DNA of 64,000 nt from Saccharothrix sp. ALI-22-I (GCF_001984175.1 NZ_MTQP01000067.1:825949-889948); one strand, 5' to 3'. Shown: positions 18,830 to 27,542, counted from the stretch's first letter. The notes: generated by a model from the sequence alone, not told the origin. Numbers and translations: made by a program.

Positions 18830-19963
18830 TCAGCCGCGGATCGTCAGGCCGACCTTCTGGAACTCCTTGAGGTCCGAGTAGCCCGTCTTGGCCATCGCGC
18901 GCTTCAGCGAGCCGAACAGGTTCGTCACGCCGCGCGGGTCCACCGACGGGCCGAACAGCAGGCTGCGCAGGTCCACCACCTGGTCCACACCGGTGGACAC
19001 GTGGCTGCGCGGCACCGACGGGTGCGCCGACGCGGCGGTCCAGTACAGGCCCTGGCCCGGCGCCTCGGAGGCCGCCGCCAGCGGCTCGCCCAGCATCACC
19101 GCGTCCGCGCCGCAGGCGATCGACTTGGCGATGTCACCGCTGGTCAGCACGCCGCCGTCGGCGATCACGTGCACGTACCGGCCACCGGTCTCGTCCAGGT
19201 AGTCCCGACGCGCCGCGGCGGCGTCGGCGATCGCGGTGGCCATCGGGACACCGATGCCGAGCACCGAGTCCGTCGTGGTCACGCCCGGCGTGTAGCCGTA
19301 GCCGACGATCACGCCCGCCGCGCCCGTGCGCATCAGGTGCATCGCGGTCCGGTAGTCGCCCACGCCACCCGCGATCACCGGGATGTCGAGGTCGGCGATG
19401 AACGACTTCAGGTTCAGCGGCTCGCCGTCGCGCGAGACGTGCTCGGCCGAGATGATCGTGCCCTGCACGACCAGGATCTCGACGCCCGCCGCCAGCAGGT
19501 CAGGGGTCAGCTCGGCCGCGCGCTGCGGGCTGACCCGCACCGCCACCGTCACGCCCGACTCGCGCACCTGCTTGACGGCCTCGGCGATCAGGTCCATCCG
19601 CACCGGGGCCGAGTGCAGCTCCTGGAGCACCCGCACCGGCGCGCCCGGGTCGTCGGTGTCCTCCACCGCCTGCACCAGCCGGAACAGCGCCTCTTCCACG
19701 TCACCGTGCCGGGCCCACAGGCCCTCCGCGTTGAGCACGCCCAAGCCGCCCAGCTCGCCGATCGCGACCGCCGTGCCCGGCGACACGATCGCGTCCGTGG
19801 GGTGGGTGATCAGCGGGATCTCGAACCGGTAGGCATCGATCTGCCACGCCGTGGAGACGTCCTTGGAGGACCGGGTCCTCCGCGACGGGATGATCTCCAG
19901 GTCGTCCAGTTCGTAGGCCCGCCTCGCGGTCCGGCCCATGCCGATCTCGACCAGATCGCGCAC
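18830..19963 (-). CDS. guaB3: IMP dehydrogenase-like protein GuaB3
   Basis: 377-aa member of the IMPDH/GMP reductase superfamily, orthologue of M. tuberculosis Rv3410c by family and neighbourhood. TIM-barrel sequences (VIAGGVGDYRTAMHLMRTGAAGVIVGYG, VIADGGVLTSGDIAKSIACGADAVMLGEPL) are present. It has no CBS pair. In actinobacteria its reaction is not firmly established; a role in purine nucleotide interconversion is assumed. GTG start with GGAAGG nine bases upstream. Starts 53 bp after guaB and is probably co-transcribed with it. Confidence 0.94.
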   Translation of the reverse strand: MRDLVEIGMGRTARRAYELDDLEIIPSRRTRSSKDVSTAWQIDAYRFEIPLITHPTDAIVSPGTAVAIGELGGLGVLNAEGLWARHGDVEEALFRLVQAVEDTDDPGAPVRVLQELHSAPVRMDLIAEAVKQVRESGVTVAVRVSPQRAAELTPDLLAAGVEILVVQGTIISAEHVSRDGEPLNLKSFIADLDIPVIAGGVGDYRTAMHLMRTGAAGVIVGYGYTPGVTTTDSVLGIGVPMATAIADAAAARRDYLDETGGRYVHVIADGGVLTSGDIAKSIACGADAVMLGEPLAAASEAPGQGLYWTAASAHPSVPRSHVSTGVDQVVDLRSLLFGPSVDPRGVTNLFGSLKRAMAKTGYSDLKEFQKVGLTIRG

Positions 19964-20016
19964 CTTAGTCGTCCTTCCGTGGAACGAGCGGAACCCGGGA
20001 ACACTAGCTCACAGGT

Positions 20017-21528
20017 TCACCGGGTCGTGTAGTTCGGGGCTTCCACGGTCATCGTGATGTCGTGCGGGTGGCTTTCCTTCAGACCGGCCGCCGTGATCCG
20101 CACCAGCTGCTTCTGCTGGAGGTCCGCGATCGTCTTCGAGCCGGTGTACCCCATCGCGGCCCGCAGACCGCCCGACAGCTGGTGCACCACGGTGGACAGC
20201 GGACCGCGGAACGGCGTGCGGCCCTCGATGCCCTCCGGCACCAGCTTGTCCTCGGACAGCACGTCGTCCTGGAAGTAGCGGTCCTTCGAGTACGACTTGG
20301 CCTCGCCACGACCCTGGAGGGCCGCCAGCGAGCCCATGCCCCGGTAGGTCTTGAACTGCTTGCCGTTGACCAGCACCAACTCGCCCGGCGCCTCGGCGGT
20401 GCCCGCGAGGAGGCTGCCCAGCATCACCGCGCTCGCGCCGGCCGCGATGGCCTTGGCGATGTCGCCCGAGTACTGGATGCCGCCGTCACCGATCACCGGC
20501 ACACCCGCCGGGGCGCACGCCAGGCTCGCCTCGTAGATCGCGGTGATCTGCGGCACGCCGACGCCCGCGACGACGCGCGTGGTGCAGATGGAGCCGGGGC
20601 CGACGCCGACCTTCACCCCGTCCGCGCCCGCGTCCACCAGCGCCTGGGCGCCCCCGCGGGTGGCGACGTTGCCGCCGACCACGTCCACCTCGTCGCCCAG
20701 TTCCTTCTTCACCCGCGCCACCATCTCCAGCACGTTGCGCTGGTGGCCGTGCGCGGTGTCGACCATGATCACGTCCACGCCCGCGTCGGCCAACGCCATC
20801 GCGCGCGCGAAGCTGTCCTCTCCGACGCCGATCGCGGCGGCGCACAGCAGCCTGCCGTCCGGGTCCTTCGAGGCGTTCGGGTACTGCTCGGTCTTGACGA
20901 AGTCCTTGACCGTGATCAGGCCGCGCAGCTTGCCCTCGCCGTCCACGATCGGCAGCTTCTCGATCTTGTGCCGGCGCAGCAGACCCAACGCGGCCTCGGC
21001 CGACACGCCGACCTGGGCGGTGACCAGCGGTCCCTTGGTCATCACCTCGCTGACCTTGCGCGAGTGGTCGACCTCGAAGCGCATGTCGCGGTTGGTGATG
21101 ATGCCGACGAGCTTGCCCGCGGCGTCGGTCACCGGCACACCGGAGATCCGGTAGCGCGCGCACAGCTCGTCGACGTGGCGGATCGTGTCGTCCGGGGTGC
21201 ACGTGACGGGGTCGCTCACCATGCCCGCCTCGGACCGCTTCACCGTCTCGACCTGGCGGGCCTGCTCCTCGATCGACAGGTTGCGGTGCAGCACACCGAT
21301 ACCGCCCTGGCGCGCCATCGAGATGGCCATCCGGCCCTCGGTCACGGTGTCCATCGCGGCCGACGCCAGCGGAACCCGCAGGGTGATGTTGCGGGAGATC
21401 TTGGTGCTGGTGTCCGCGCCGCTCGGGACGATCTCCGACTCGGCGGGCAGCAGCAGTACGTCGTCGAAGGTCAGTCCCAGCATGGCGAACTTGGGCGGGA
21501 CTCCATCAGCGTTGAGTTCGCTGGTCAT
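20017..21528 (-). CDS. guaB: inosine-5'-monophosphate dehydrogenase
   Basis: 503-aa IMP dehydrogenase (guaB2 type): IMP + NAD to XMP, the committed step of GMP synthesis. TIM barrel interrupted by a CBS-domain pair at about 105-225 (MVSDPVTCTPDDTIRHVDEL; VMTKGPLVTAQVG); catalytic Cys in GSICTTRVVAGVGVPQ; flap region near YRGMGSLAAL. ATG start. Upstream of guaB3 in the same operon; guaA lies 8 kb away. Confidence 0.98.
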   Translation of the reverse strand: MTSELNADGVPPKFAMLGLTFDDVLLLPAESEIVPSGADTSTKISRNITLRVPLASAAMDTVTEGRMAISMARQGGIGVLHRNLSIEEQARQVETVKRSEAGMVSDPVTCTPDDTIRHVDELCARYRISGVPVTDAAGKLVGIITNRDMRFEVDHSRKVSEVMTKGPLVTAQVGVSAEAALGLLRRHKIEKLPIVDGEGKLRGLITVKDFVKTEQYPNASKDPDGRLLCAAAIGVGEDSFARAMALADAGVDVIMVDTAHGHQRNVLEMVARVKKELGDEVDVVGGNVATRGGAQALVDAGADGVKVGVGPGSICTTRVVAGVGVPQITAIYEASLACAPAGVPVIGDGGIQYSGDIAKAIAAGASAVMLGSLLAGTAEAPGELVLVNGKQFKTYRGMGSLAALQGRGEAKSYSKDRYFQDDVLSEDKLVPEGIEGRTPFRGPLSTVVHQLSGGLRAAMGYTGSKTIADLQQKQLVRITAAGLKESHPHDITMTVEAPNYTTR

Positions 21529-21654
21529 GGCGGCTGGCTTGCCTTCCGTCGTGCGGTGATCCCGCCGTCGCGGATCGGGTTTCCCGCAGCGGCGATGGGT
21601 TCAGCCCATGGTATCTGGACGTGGTCGGGGGTCCGCCCGGTACCGTGCGGGGTC

Positions 21655-22044
21655 GTGCCGCACGACGCGTTGCCACCAGACCCGTTCGCGGGCGACCCGG
21701 AAGACCCCGCCCGGGTCCTCGGCGAGCCCGAGCCCGACCACGACCACCCGCCGATGGACGATACCGAGCGGGCCGAGCTGATCGGCGACCTCAGCGACCT
21801 CGCCGTGTACCAGGCACTGCTGGAACCCCGTGGTGTCAGGGGGATCGTGGTGGACTGCGGCGAGTGCCAGGAACCGCACTACCACGACTGGGCGCTGCTG
21901 CGGTCGAGCCTGGAGCAGCTGCTGGCCGACGGCCGGATGCGCCCGCACGAGCCCGCGTACGACCCCGATCCGACAGCCTACGTCAGCTGGGAGTACTGCC
22001 GGGGCTACGCCGACGGCGTCACCGCGACCGAGAGCGCCCGCTGA
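21655..22044 (+). CDS. DUF5319 family protein (Rv3412-like)
   Basis: 129-aa acidic protein with a conserved CGECQEPHYHDW segment and an end EYCRGYADGV; resembles the conserved actinobacterial protein Rv3412, which sits between guaB2 and the sigD locus in mycobacteria as here. The Cys/His set could bind metal. Function unknown. GTG start chosen at the family N-terminus (MPHDALPPDPF); the frame runs far upstream antisense to guaB. A strong terminator follows. Confidence 0.88.
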   Translation: MPHDALPPDPFAGDPEDPARVLGEPEPDHDHPPMDDTERAELIGDLSDLAVYQALLEPRGVRGIVVDCGECQEPHYHDWALLRSSLEQLLADGRMRPHEPAYDPDPTAYVSWEYCRGYADGVTATESAR

Positions 22045-22048
22045 CGAT

Positions 22049-22088
22049 GTGACCAAGCCCGCCCCTCGTGCGGGGCGGGCTTGGTCAC
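22049..22088. terminator. bidirectional intrinsic terminator
   Basis: Perfect 17-bp stem with a 6-nt loop (TCGTGC) between the convergent DUF5319 and rsdA genes; one of the strongest hairpins in the window. Confidence 0.93.
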
Positions 22089-22104
22089 AGGCGTGTTCCG
22101 CGTC

Positions 22105-23052
22105 TTAGTTGGCGGGTTCGGTCCGGTTGGGCTCGACCTGGTTGGGCTCGGTGGCGCCGGGAGTGGTCTCGCCCCTGGTGTTGCCGATCGCCGGTGACTC
22201 GCCCGCCGTCGTCGTCGGTGGCGGCTGCGCCGTGCCGTCCGTCGTGGTCGGGACCGTCTCGGTGGTCGTCGTCGGCGCGGTCGTCGTGGGCTCCGCGGTC
22301 GTGGTCTCCGAGGGCGACGACGCGTTGGTCGTCGTGGTCGGCACCGTCGGCGTCGTGGACGGGGCATCCGTGGACGGCGTGCCGGTCGGCGTCGGCGTGG
22401 TGCTGGTCAGCTGCTGCAACAGCGACGAGTGCTCCAGGGTCAGGTCGTCCTTGCCGTCGTCCGGTGAGACCGACGGCAGGCTCTCGCCCGCCTTGAGCAG
22501 CGCGTCGCGCGCCTCGCTGTACCGACCGTCGCGCAGTGCCGCGCGCGCGGTGTCGAGGTCGAGGTTGACCGCGACGGCGGCTTCGACGGATCGCGCGTGC
22601 TCGGAGTAGAGGACCCTGGTCAGGCCCCAGAGCGTGTCGCCGGGCTGGGCGTCGCGGGCGACCAGGCTCATCCCGGTGAACGCGATCGCCAGCACGGCGG
22701 CGGCGCTCGCGAGGGGGATGAGGAATCGGTGCCTGCCCGGCGGTTGGGGGCGGGCCGCGGCGATCGTGGCCACCGCCGTCTCGGTGTCGACGAGCTCACC
22801 CATGGGTGGGTCGTCGACCTCACGCCGCCAAGCCAGCAGCAGCGCGTTCAGCTCGTCGTCGACGAGCGAGCCCGGCAGTTCGCCGTCACGCTCGCCCAAC
22901 GCGTCGAGCAGCACGTCATCAGCTCGGATGCCCGCGAGGTCGTCCCCCGGCTGGACCGAGCTGTCCTCGGCCAGGGTGTCATCAGACTGCGGCGGTCTCT
23001 CATCACGTCCGCGCACGACTTCTCCGTTGCCCTTCTCGTGCTGGTCAGCCAC
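22105..23052 (-). CDS. rsdA: anti-sigma-D factor RsdA
   Basis: 315-aa membrane protein like RsdA (Rv3413c). Cytosolic N-terminal ~105 residues hold the sigma-binding region (DDVLLDALGERDGELPGSLVDDELNALLLAWRREVD). One membrane helix at about 108-130 follows, then an outer part with VARDAQPGDTLWGLTRVLYSEHARSVEAAVA and a Thr/Pro/Ser-rich tail. It should hold SigD inactive until signal-dependent proteolysis. Its GTG start directly abuts the sigD stop, so the two are coupled. Confidence 0.93.
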   Translation of the reverse strand: MADQHEKGNGEVVRGRDERPPQSDDTLAEDSSVQPGDDLAGIRADDVLLDALGERDGELPGSLVDDELNALLLAWRREVDDPPMGELVDTETAVATIAAARPQPPGRHRFLIPLASAAAVLAIAFTGMSLVARDAQPGDTLWGLTRVLYSEHARSVEAAVAVNLDLDTARAALRDGRYSEARDALLKAGESLPSVSPDDGKDDLTLEHSSLLQQLTSTTPTPTGTPSTDAPSTTPTVPTTTTNASSPSETTTAEPTTTAPTTTTETVPTTTDGTAQPPPTTTAGESPAIGNTRGETTPGATEPNQVEPNRTEPAN

Positions 23053-23625
23053 TCAGACCACCTCCTCCGCTGCCAACGTTTTGCGAAGGCGGGCCAGGGC
23101 GCGGTGTTGCGCCACCCGAACCGCGCCCGGCGTGGAGCCGACCGCGTCGGCGGTCTCTTCGGCCGACAGACCGACGACCACTCGAAGCAACAGGATTTCC
23201 CGCTGCTTCTCCGGAAGGACCTTCAGGAGCACCGCCATCCGCTCCGACAACTCGCCCTGCATGGCGCGCTGCTCCGGACCGGCCTCCGTTTCAGGCGCGT
23301 CAGGGACCTCCGGGACCGGTTCGGACCGGTTCCGGGCTGCGGAGCGATGCGCGTCGGCCACCTTGTGCGCGGCGATCCCGTAAACGAACGCCAAGAACGG
23401 CCGACCTTGGTCGCGATAGCTGGGCAGGGCCGTCAGCACCGCGAGACACACCTCCTGGGCCACGTCGTCCGCCGAAGCGAACGACCTCTCCTGCCTTCCG
23501 ACTCGGGCGCGGCAGTACCGCACCACGAGGGGTCGGATGGATGCCAGGAGCCGCTCGATCGCGTGGCGGTCGCCATCGACGGCTGCGCCCACTTCGGCGT
23601 CCAGTCCGTCCCCCAAGTTGGTCAT
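23053..23625 (-). CDS. sigD: ECF RNA polymerase sigma factor SigD
   Basis: 190-aa ECF sigma factor matching SigD of mycobacteria (ShbA in Streptomyces). Region 2 contains SADDVAQEVCLAVLTALPSYRDQGRPFLAFVYGIAAHKVADAHR; region 4 contains LPEKQREILLLRVVVGLSAEETADAVGSTPGAVRVAQHRALARL. The ATG at 23625 fits the family; the frame extends to a TTG at 23667. The anti-sigma gene follows at once. Confidence 0.93.
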   Translation of the reverse strand: MTNLGDGLDAEVGAAVDGDRHAIERLLASIRPLVVRYCRARVGRQERSFASADDVAQEVCLAVLTALPSYRDQGRPFLAFVYGIAAHKVADAHRSAARNRSEPVPEVPDAPETEAGPEQRAMQGELSERMAVLLKVLPEKQREILLLRVVVGLSAEETADAVGSTPGAVRVAQHRALARLRKTLAAEEVV

Positions 23626-23717
23626 CGCAGACAACTGCCCTGGTGTTACGCGTAGGCGTACCGACAAAGAACAGCACGGGACGCTCGACGTCGCCCGTAC
23701 CGGTGATGCTTACCGTA

Positions 23718-23733
23718 CCGGTCGCACGACCGG
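23718..23733. promoter_or_regulatory. perfect dyad upstream of sigD
   Basis: CCGGTCG-CA-CGACCGG, about 95 bp before the sigD ATG, next to a direct repeat GTACCGGT. It could be an operator for sigD or a hairpin. The rest of the 23626-23965 gap shows no gene. Confidence 0.4.
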
Positions 23734-23965
23734 ATGTTGGGCAACGGGGCCCTGAAGGGGTCTTTAGACCTCACCCGACCGGCCGACACGTCCCAGGCCC
23801 ACGTCTTGGGCCACCGTGGGCCCACGTCCAGGTCACAAGGCCTGGAACGCACGGCTCAGACGCACGACCGGCCCGGCGACGGTGATGTCACCGCGCCGGG
23901 CCGGGCCGGAGGAAGGAATGCCGGTGTGACCCGTCCTACGGGCCTTACGGGCTGGTCCCACGCGC

Positions 23966-23995
23966 CCTCGTCCTAGAGGGTCCTAGGAGACGAGG
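23966..23995. terminator. hairpin overlapping the bldM stop
   Basis: CCTCGTC-CTAG, loop AGGGTC, CTAG-GA-GACGAGG: an 11-bp stem with a 2-nt bulge. One arm includes the last four codons and the stop of the bldM-like gene, so termination signal and coding end are shared. Confidence 0.7.
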
Positions 23996-24579
23996 CCACG
24001 CCGGAAGCCGTGCGCGACGGCCTGCGCCCGGTCGCGGACGCCGAGCTTGCGGAACAAGCGCCGGGCATGTGTCTTCACCGTGTCCTCTGACAGGTAGAGC
24101 TCGCGCCCGATCTGCCCGTTGCTCTTGCCCTGACTCATCCCGCGCAGCACCTGGAGCTCTCGCTCGGTGAGCTGTACGCCCGGGTCCGACGGCTGGCGCG
24201 GCGCGGGCACACTGGTGCTCGCGAGGGTGTGCGCCAGGGCGGCCACCAGCTCGGGACGCGAGGCGTCCCAGCGGAGGTAGCCGCGGGCTCCGCCGGCGAT
24301 CGCGGCGGCGATGCTGCCCGCGTCGTCCGGTGCGCCGAAGACGATGACGTTTGCCTGCGGGTTGGCCGAGACGAGTCGCCGGGTCGCTTCGACCCCGGTC
24401 GGGACGGCGCGCTGGGTACCAACCAGTACGACGTCGACCGGCTGCCGAGAGAACCGAGCCAACAACTCGTCACCGTGCGCTACGCAGTCGATGCGGCTAA
24501 CCCCTGGGACAGCCGACATCACGCGGGTGAGACCCTCCCGCACACTGCGCCGGTCGTCACAAATAAGGACCGTGGTCAC
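23983..24579 (-). CDS. bldM: BldM-like regulator with degenerate receiver domain
   Basis: 198-aa regulator related to Streptomyces BldM, which controls aerial growth and sporulation alone or with WhiI. GTG start with AAGGAG five bases upstream; the longer frame is not needed. The receiver domain keeps the acidic pair (CDD at 7-9), but the phospho-acceptor position 54 is Gly (VDVVLVGTQRA) and the switch Lys is lost (GYLRWD), so ordinary phosphorylation is impossible. The LuxR HTH is intact (LTERELQVLRGMSQGKSNGQ, LSEDTVKTHARRLFRKLG). Upstream of sigD-rsdA, same strand. Confidence 0.85.
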   Translation of the reverse strand: MTTVLICDDRRSVREGLTRVMSAVPGVSRIDCVAHGDELLARFSRQPVDVVLVGTQRAVPTGVEATRRLVSANPQANVIVFGAPDDAGSIAAAIAGGARGYLRWDASRPELVAALAHTLASTSVPAPRQPSDPGVQLTERELQVLRGMSQGKSNGQIGRELYLSEDTVKTHARRLFRKLGVRDRAQAVAHGFRRGLVS

Positions 24580-24659
24580 GGGGACTCCTTCCTGCAGCCG
24601 AGTGACGTTCCACATCCCCTATCGGACGCTAGGGCCCGAACCTTGACACGATCCGGTGC

Positions 24660-25601
24660 TTAATCCGTCAAGAAGTTCATCTGGGCGTCTGCGTTCGGGG
24701 GTTCCCCGGAACGGAGCAGCGCGGTCGGCACCCACGGGGAGTGGGCCGCCAGACGGCGACCGAGGGGGTCGGCTCTGCGCAACACGCAGCTCAGAGCGTT
24801 TTTGGCGCTTTCCTTCACGTTTGAGCTGTCCGCAATAGTGCGGTCCGCCTGCGCGTTCGCCAGGACAAGCGCCGTCGGCCAGATCAACGAGAAAAGCCTT
24901 CGACGGTCAGTGTGATTTAGGTCACACTGAAGCAAGTTGAGCCCTCGTCCGACGCTTTCGGGTGTCCCCCACACCACCAACGCGACCCCCAGAACGAGGT
25001 CGGACTTGAGGATGTGTCGCGTTCCGTTGGCTTCACGGGCGGTGGCAGCAGCGACCTCGGCCGGAGGAACCGCGTGCTCGGCGTGACCGCCGGCCAAGGC
25101 GATCTCGGCGGCCAGCCACTGGTGCCGAACCCGACTGCGCCAACCGTGCGGCTCGACCCTCGCGTGCAGTCGCCGCGCCTCGGTAAGCCGTCCCGCCCCG
25201 ATCGCGTCCGCCGCCAGCCCGAGGAGAGCGTCCGCTCTCGCCCCCGCCGCGTCGACATCGTCCTCATCGCCGCCTCCTCCAGCGGGCGCCATGGCCAACG
25301 CCCGCCCGTCCAGCACCCGTGCCGCCGCGTGGCCACCCAGTTGCCGACGGTGGGACGCCAGCGTCGAAGCTGCCAACGACCCGAACAGCCCACCGCCCAC
25401 GATCAACTCACCGAGCACCGAAGCCGCCGCCGCGTAATGCCCCTGCCCACCCAGCACCACGGCCGCCAACCACCGCTCCTCAACCCCACCCCGCAGCGCA
25501 CCCCAGACCTCAACCTCAGGCCGATCCCCGAACGCCGCCCGCCGCAGCTCCACTGCCCCCGCCCCCATCTCAATTCGCCACGCCCCACCCTCCTCCGCCA
25601 C
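24660..25601 (-). CDS. conserved protein at the Rv3415c position, helical repeat type
   Basis: 313-aa protein, Ala/Leu-rich with TPR-like helices (YAAAASVLGELIVGG, LTEARRLHARVEP, HQWLAAEIALAGGHAEHA). It sits between the sigD group and whiB3, exactly where M. tuberculosis has Rv3415c, so orthology is likely from position rather than from a motif. GTG 25601 has GGGAGGGG upstream; an internal ATG at 25568 is possible. Ends with PNADAQMNFLTD. No catalytic motif seen; function unknown, perhaps a scaffold in development. Confidence 0.75.
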   Translation of the reverse strand: MAEEGGAWRIEMGAGAVELRRAAFGDRPEVEVWGALRGGVEERWLAAVVLGGQGHYAAAASVLGELIVGGGLFGSLAASTLASHRRQLGGHAAARVLDGRALAMAPAGGGGDEDDVDAAGARADALLGLAADAIGAGRLTEARRLHARVEPHGWRSRVRHQWLAAEIALAGGHAEHAVPPAEVAAATAREANGTRHILKSDLVLGVALVVWGTPESVGRGLNLLQCDLNHTDRRRLFSLIWPTALVLANAQADRTIADSSNVKESAKNALSCVLRRADPLGRRLAAHSPWVPTALLRSGEPPNADAQMNFLTD

Positions 25602-25820
25602 CGCCCCTCCCGGAACCCCCCAGCCAGAACCGAGCAGTCCTCACTTCAACCCCACGCACCCCACTAATAACGACCGCCACCCCGGCCACTCCGGCACCAG
25701 TAATGCCGTGACGGGAGCCGCTGCGGATTCGCGAGGCAGGCCCAGGTGCCACTGACGCGAGTTGTCCACAGGCAGCGCCCGAACCGCCGCGGATTGTCGG
25801 ACCCGCGTGGCAAAGTCAAA

Positions 25821-25849
25821 GCAGGGGTCCCCCTGGCGGGGGCCCCTGC
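25821..25849. terminator. GC-rich hairpin in the 25602-26038 gap
   Basis: GCAGGGG-T-CCCCC / GGGGGCCCCTGC with a short loop: 12-bp stem with one bulged T. Lies downstream of the MerR-type gene (minus strand) and upstream of the Rv3415c-like gene. No gene found in this 437-bp gap. Confidence 0.6.
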
Positions 25850-25929
25850 GGAGCGAGCAGCGCAGCCGAGCGGGACCGCTGGGGCCGACAGGGTCAGCGA
25901 AGCGCTGGAGCGGGCGAGCGGCCGGCGCC

Positions 25930-26039
25930 GGAGAGCGGGCGGGGTTGCGGGCTAGCCGGCGGGAGTGAGCCAGGCGGTGGAGAGCGGGCGGGGTAGCGGG
26001 GTAACGCGCGGGAGTGAGCCGGGTGGTGGGGAGCGGGGT
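25930..26039. repeat. two 49-nt tandem units plus a partial one
   Basis: Units 25930-25978 and 25979-26027 start GGAGAGCGGGCGGGGT and share GGGAGTGAGCC; a 12-nt third start reaches the stop codon of the MerR-type gene. About 8 mismatches in 49. Purine-rich on the plus strand; non-coding. Confidence 0.75.
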
Positions 26040-27046
26040 CAGCAGACGGCGCGTTCGATGGCGTCCGCTGCTGATGCCAGGTCGTTGATCCGCTCCGCCG
26101 GCTGTGGCACGACGCCGCGTTCCCAGCCTGGGCCGCCGGCGAAGACGCGGACCTGCTGGCGGGTCCTCGGCAGCGCCGTCACGACACCCGGATCGGCGTA
26201 GCGCGGCAGCTGTGCCCACAGGACCACCGCGGCGGGAGCCGTTCGGCGGACGGCGGCGGCCAGGGCGTCGGCCGGCAGTGCCGCGCCCAACTGCCTGGCA
26301 CCCACACCGCGCTGCGCCAACACCGCCGCCAACGGGTACAGCGGCAGGTCGTGGCGCTCGTCCGGCATGCACGTCAGCAGCACGGGGCGGTGGTTGCGCG
26401 GGCTGGTCACGATCGGGGTCGCGCGCACCAGAGTGGCCAGGACGCACTCCTCTACCAGGTGCGACACCTCCACCCCCACACCCGAGTGCTCCCACCTCGC
26501 CGCGATCGCGGCCATCACCGGGCGGACCACCTCGTCCCACGTGGTGACCACGCCGTCCGCCTCCAGCGCGTCCGCCAGCAGCATCTGCACGGCCGCCGAG
26601 TCCATCGCCAGCGCCGCCCGGCCCACTCCCCGTGCCCGGCGGTTCGCCGCCTGCAACTTCAGGCCACGCCCACCGGTCGGAACGCCGCCGTCGACCTCAC
26701 CGCCGGTCAACACGGCGTGCGCGGCGGTCCGCAGCGGGGGGATGGGGCTCGCCAGGGCGTACTTGGCGGCTTCGGCGGATGACGCCCCGCGCAGCAGGGC
26801 CCGCTGCATCAACTCCAGTCGCGCCACGTCGAGTGGCGCGTACTTGCGGTGTCGCCCGGTTGTGTGATCACTGGGTCCGAGGCCGTACCGGCGGTCCCAG
26901 GTGCGCAGAGTGGCCGGCGCGACGCCCAACCTGCGGGCCACGGCGGCCACCGAGAGGGTCACCGAATGCGCGGGATCGTCCTCTGCCGCAACGGTTTCCC
27001 GTTCGCCTTCCGGCACGGTCCCGGTGTGGTCGGGGGGCGTCATCAC
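26039..27046 (-). CDS. MerR-family regulator with cobalamin-binding-type C-terminus
   Basis: 335-aa regulator. MerR winged HTH at about 30-95 (LSVAAVARRLGVAPATLRTWDRRYGLGP, RKYAPLDVARLELM), then a helical bundle (GVGVEVSHLVEECVLATLV) and a Rossmann-like C-terminus with PDERHDLPLYPLAAVLAQRG. This order and the E-R-H motif resemble CarH/LitR-type light-sensing B12 repressors, though the PxxERHxLG signature is altered. Ligand binding is therefore only possible, not shown. Divergent from whiB3 by 187 bp. No carotenoid gene is near, unlike typical carH loci. Confidence 0.85.
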   Translation of the reverse strand: MMTPPDHTGTVPEGERETVAAEDDPAHSVTLSVAAVARRLGVAPATLRTWDRRYGLGPSDHTTGRHRKYAPLDVARLELMQRALLRGASSAEAAKYALASPIPPLRTAAHAVLTGGEVDGGVPTGGRGLKLQAANRRARGVGRAALAMDSAAVQMLLADALEADGVVTTWDEVVRPVMAAIAARWEHSGVGVEVSHLVEECVLATLVRATPIVTSPRNHRPVLLTCMPDERHDLPLYPLAAVLAQRGVGARQLGAALPADALAAAVRRTAPAAVVLWAQLPRYADPGVVTALPRTRQQVRVFAGGPGWERGVVPQPAERINDLASAADAIERAVC

Positions 27047-27233
27047 GCTGACATCGTCCGTTCACTTCGCGTCACCGGCAACTCCAGTTGTGAGCGCTAA
27101 CCGATCACCCATCGAATGAATTGTCGCCAAATGCCCCCAGACCCCCTTGAACAAGTTTTGGCGCGGTTCTACGGTGGATCATCGTTAAGCCGAATGGAGC
27201 AGTTCTCGTCCATGGGCCAAGGAGGCGGTCTCG

Positions 27234-27530
27234 ATGGCGGACACCCGAAGGCTTCCCGGTCCCAACGCGGATCTGTGGGACTGGCAGATGCGCGGCTCGT
27301 GCCGCGGGATGGACAGCGCGTTCTTCTTCCACCCGGACGGGGAGCGCGGACCGGCGCGGGCACGGCGGGAGGCACGGGCGAAGGCCGTGTGCCTGTCGTG
27401 CCCGGTGTTGGAGATGTGTCGGCGGCACGCCTTGGCGGTGCAGGAGCCCTACGGGATCTGGGGCGGCCTCTCGGAATCCGAGCGGGACAGCATCATCAAG
27501 GCGCGCAAGCGGCAGTTGACGCCTGCTTGA
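27234..27530 (+). CDS. whiB3: WhiB-family Fe-S regulator (WhiB3/WhiD)
   Basis: 98-aa Wbl protein. Four cluster cysteines C23, C53, C56, C62 (CLSCPVLEMC) and the G[VI]WGG turn (GIWGG at 74-78), then a basic end (KARKRQLTPA). It lies between the sigD group and groEL1 as whiB3 does in mycobacteria; whiD is the Streptomyces counterpart, needed in sporulation. Senses redox/NO through a 4Fe-4S cluster and partners with the main sigma factor. ATG with AAGGAGG eight bases upstream. Confidence 0.95.
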   Translation: MADTRRLPGPNADLWDWQMRGSCRGMDSAFFFHPDGERGPARARREARAKAVCLSCPVLEMCRRHALAVQEPYGIWGGLSESERDSIIKARKRQLTPA

Positions 27531-27542
27531 CGCCGAACGTGC

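Noticed and set aside
20062..21600. Long plus-strand frame through guaB
   Set aside because: Antisense to IMP dehydrogenase; His/Arg/Asp-rich and without domains. Only the last part (from 21655) is a gene.
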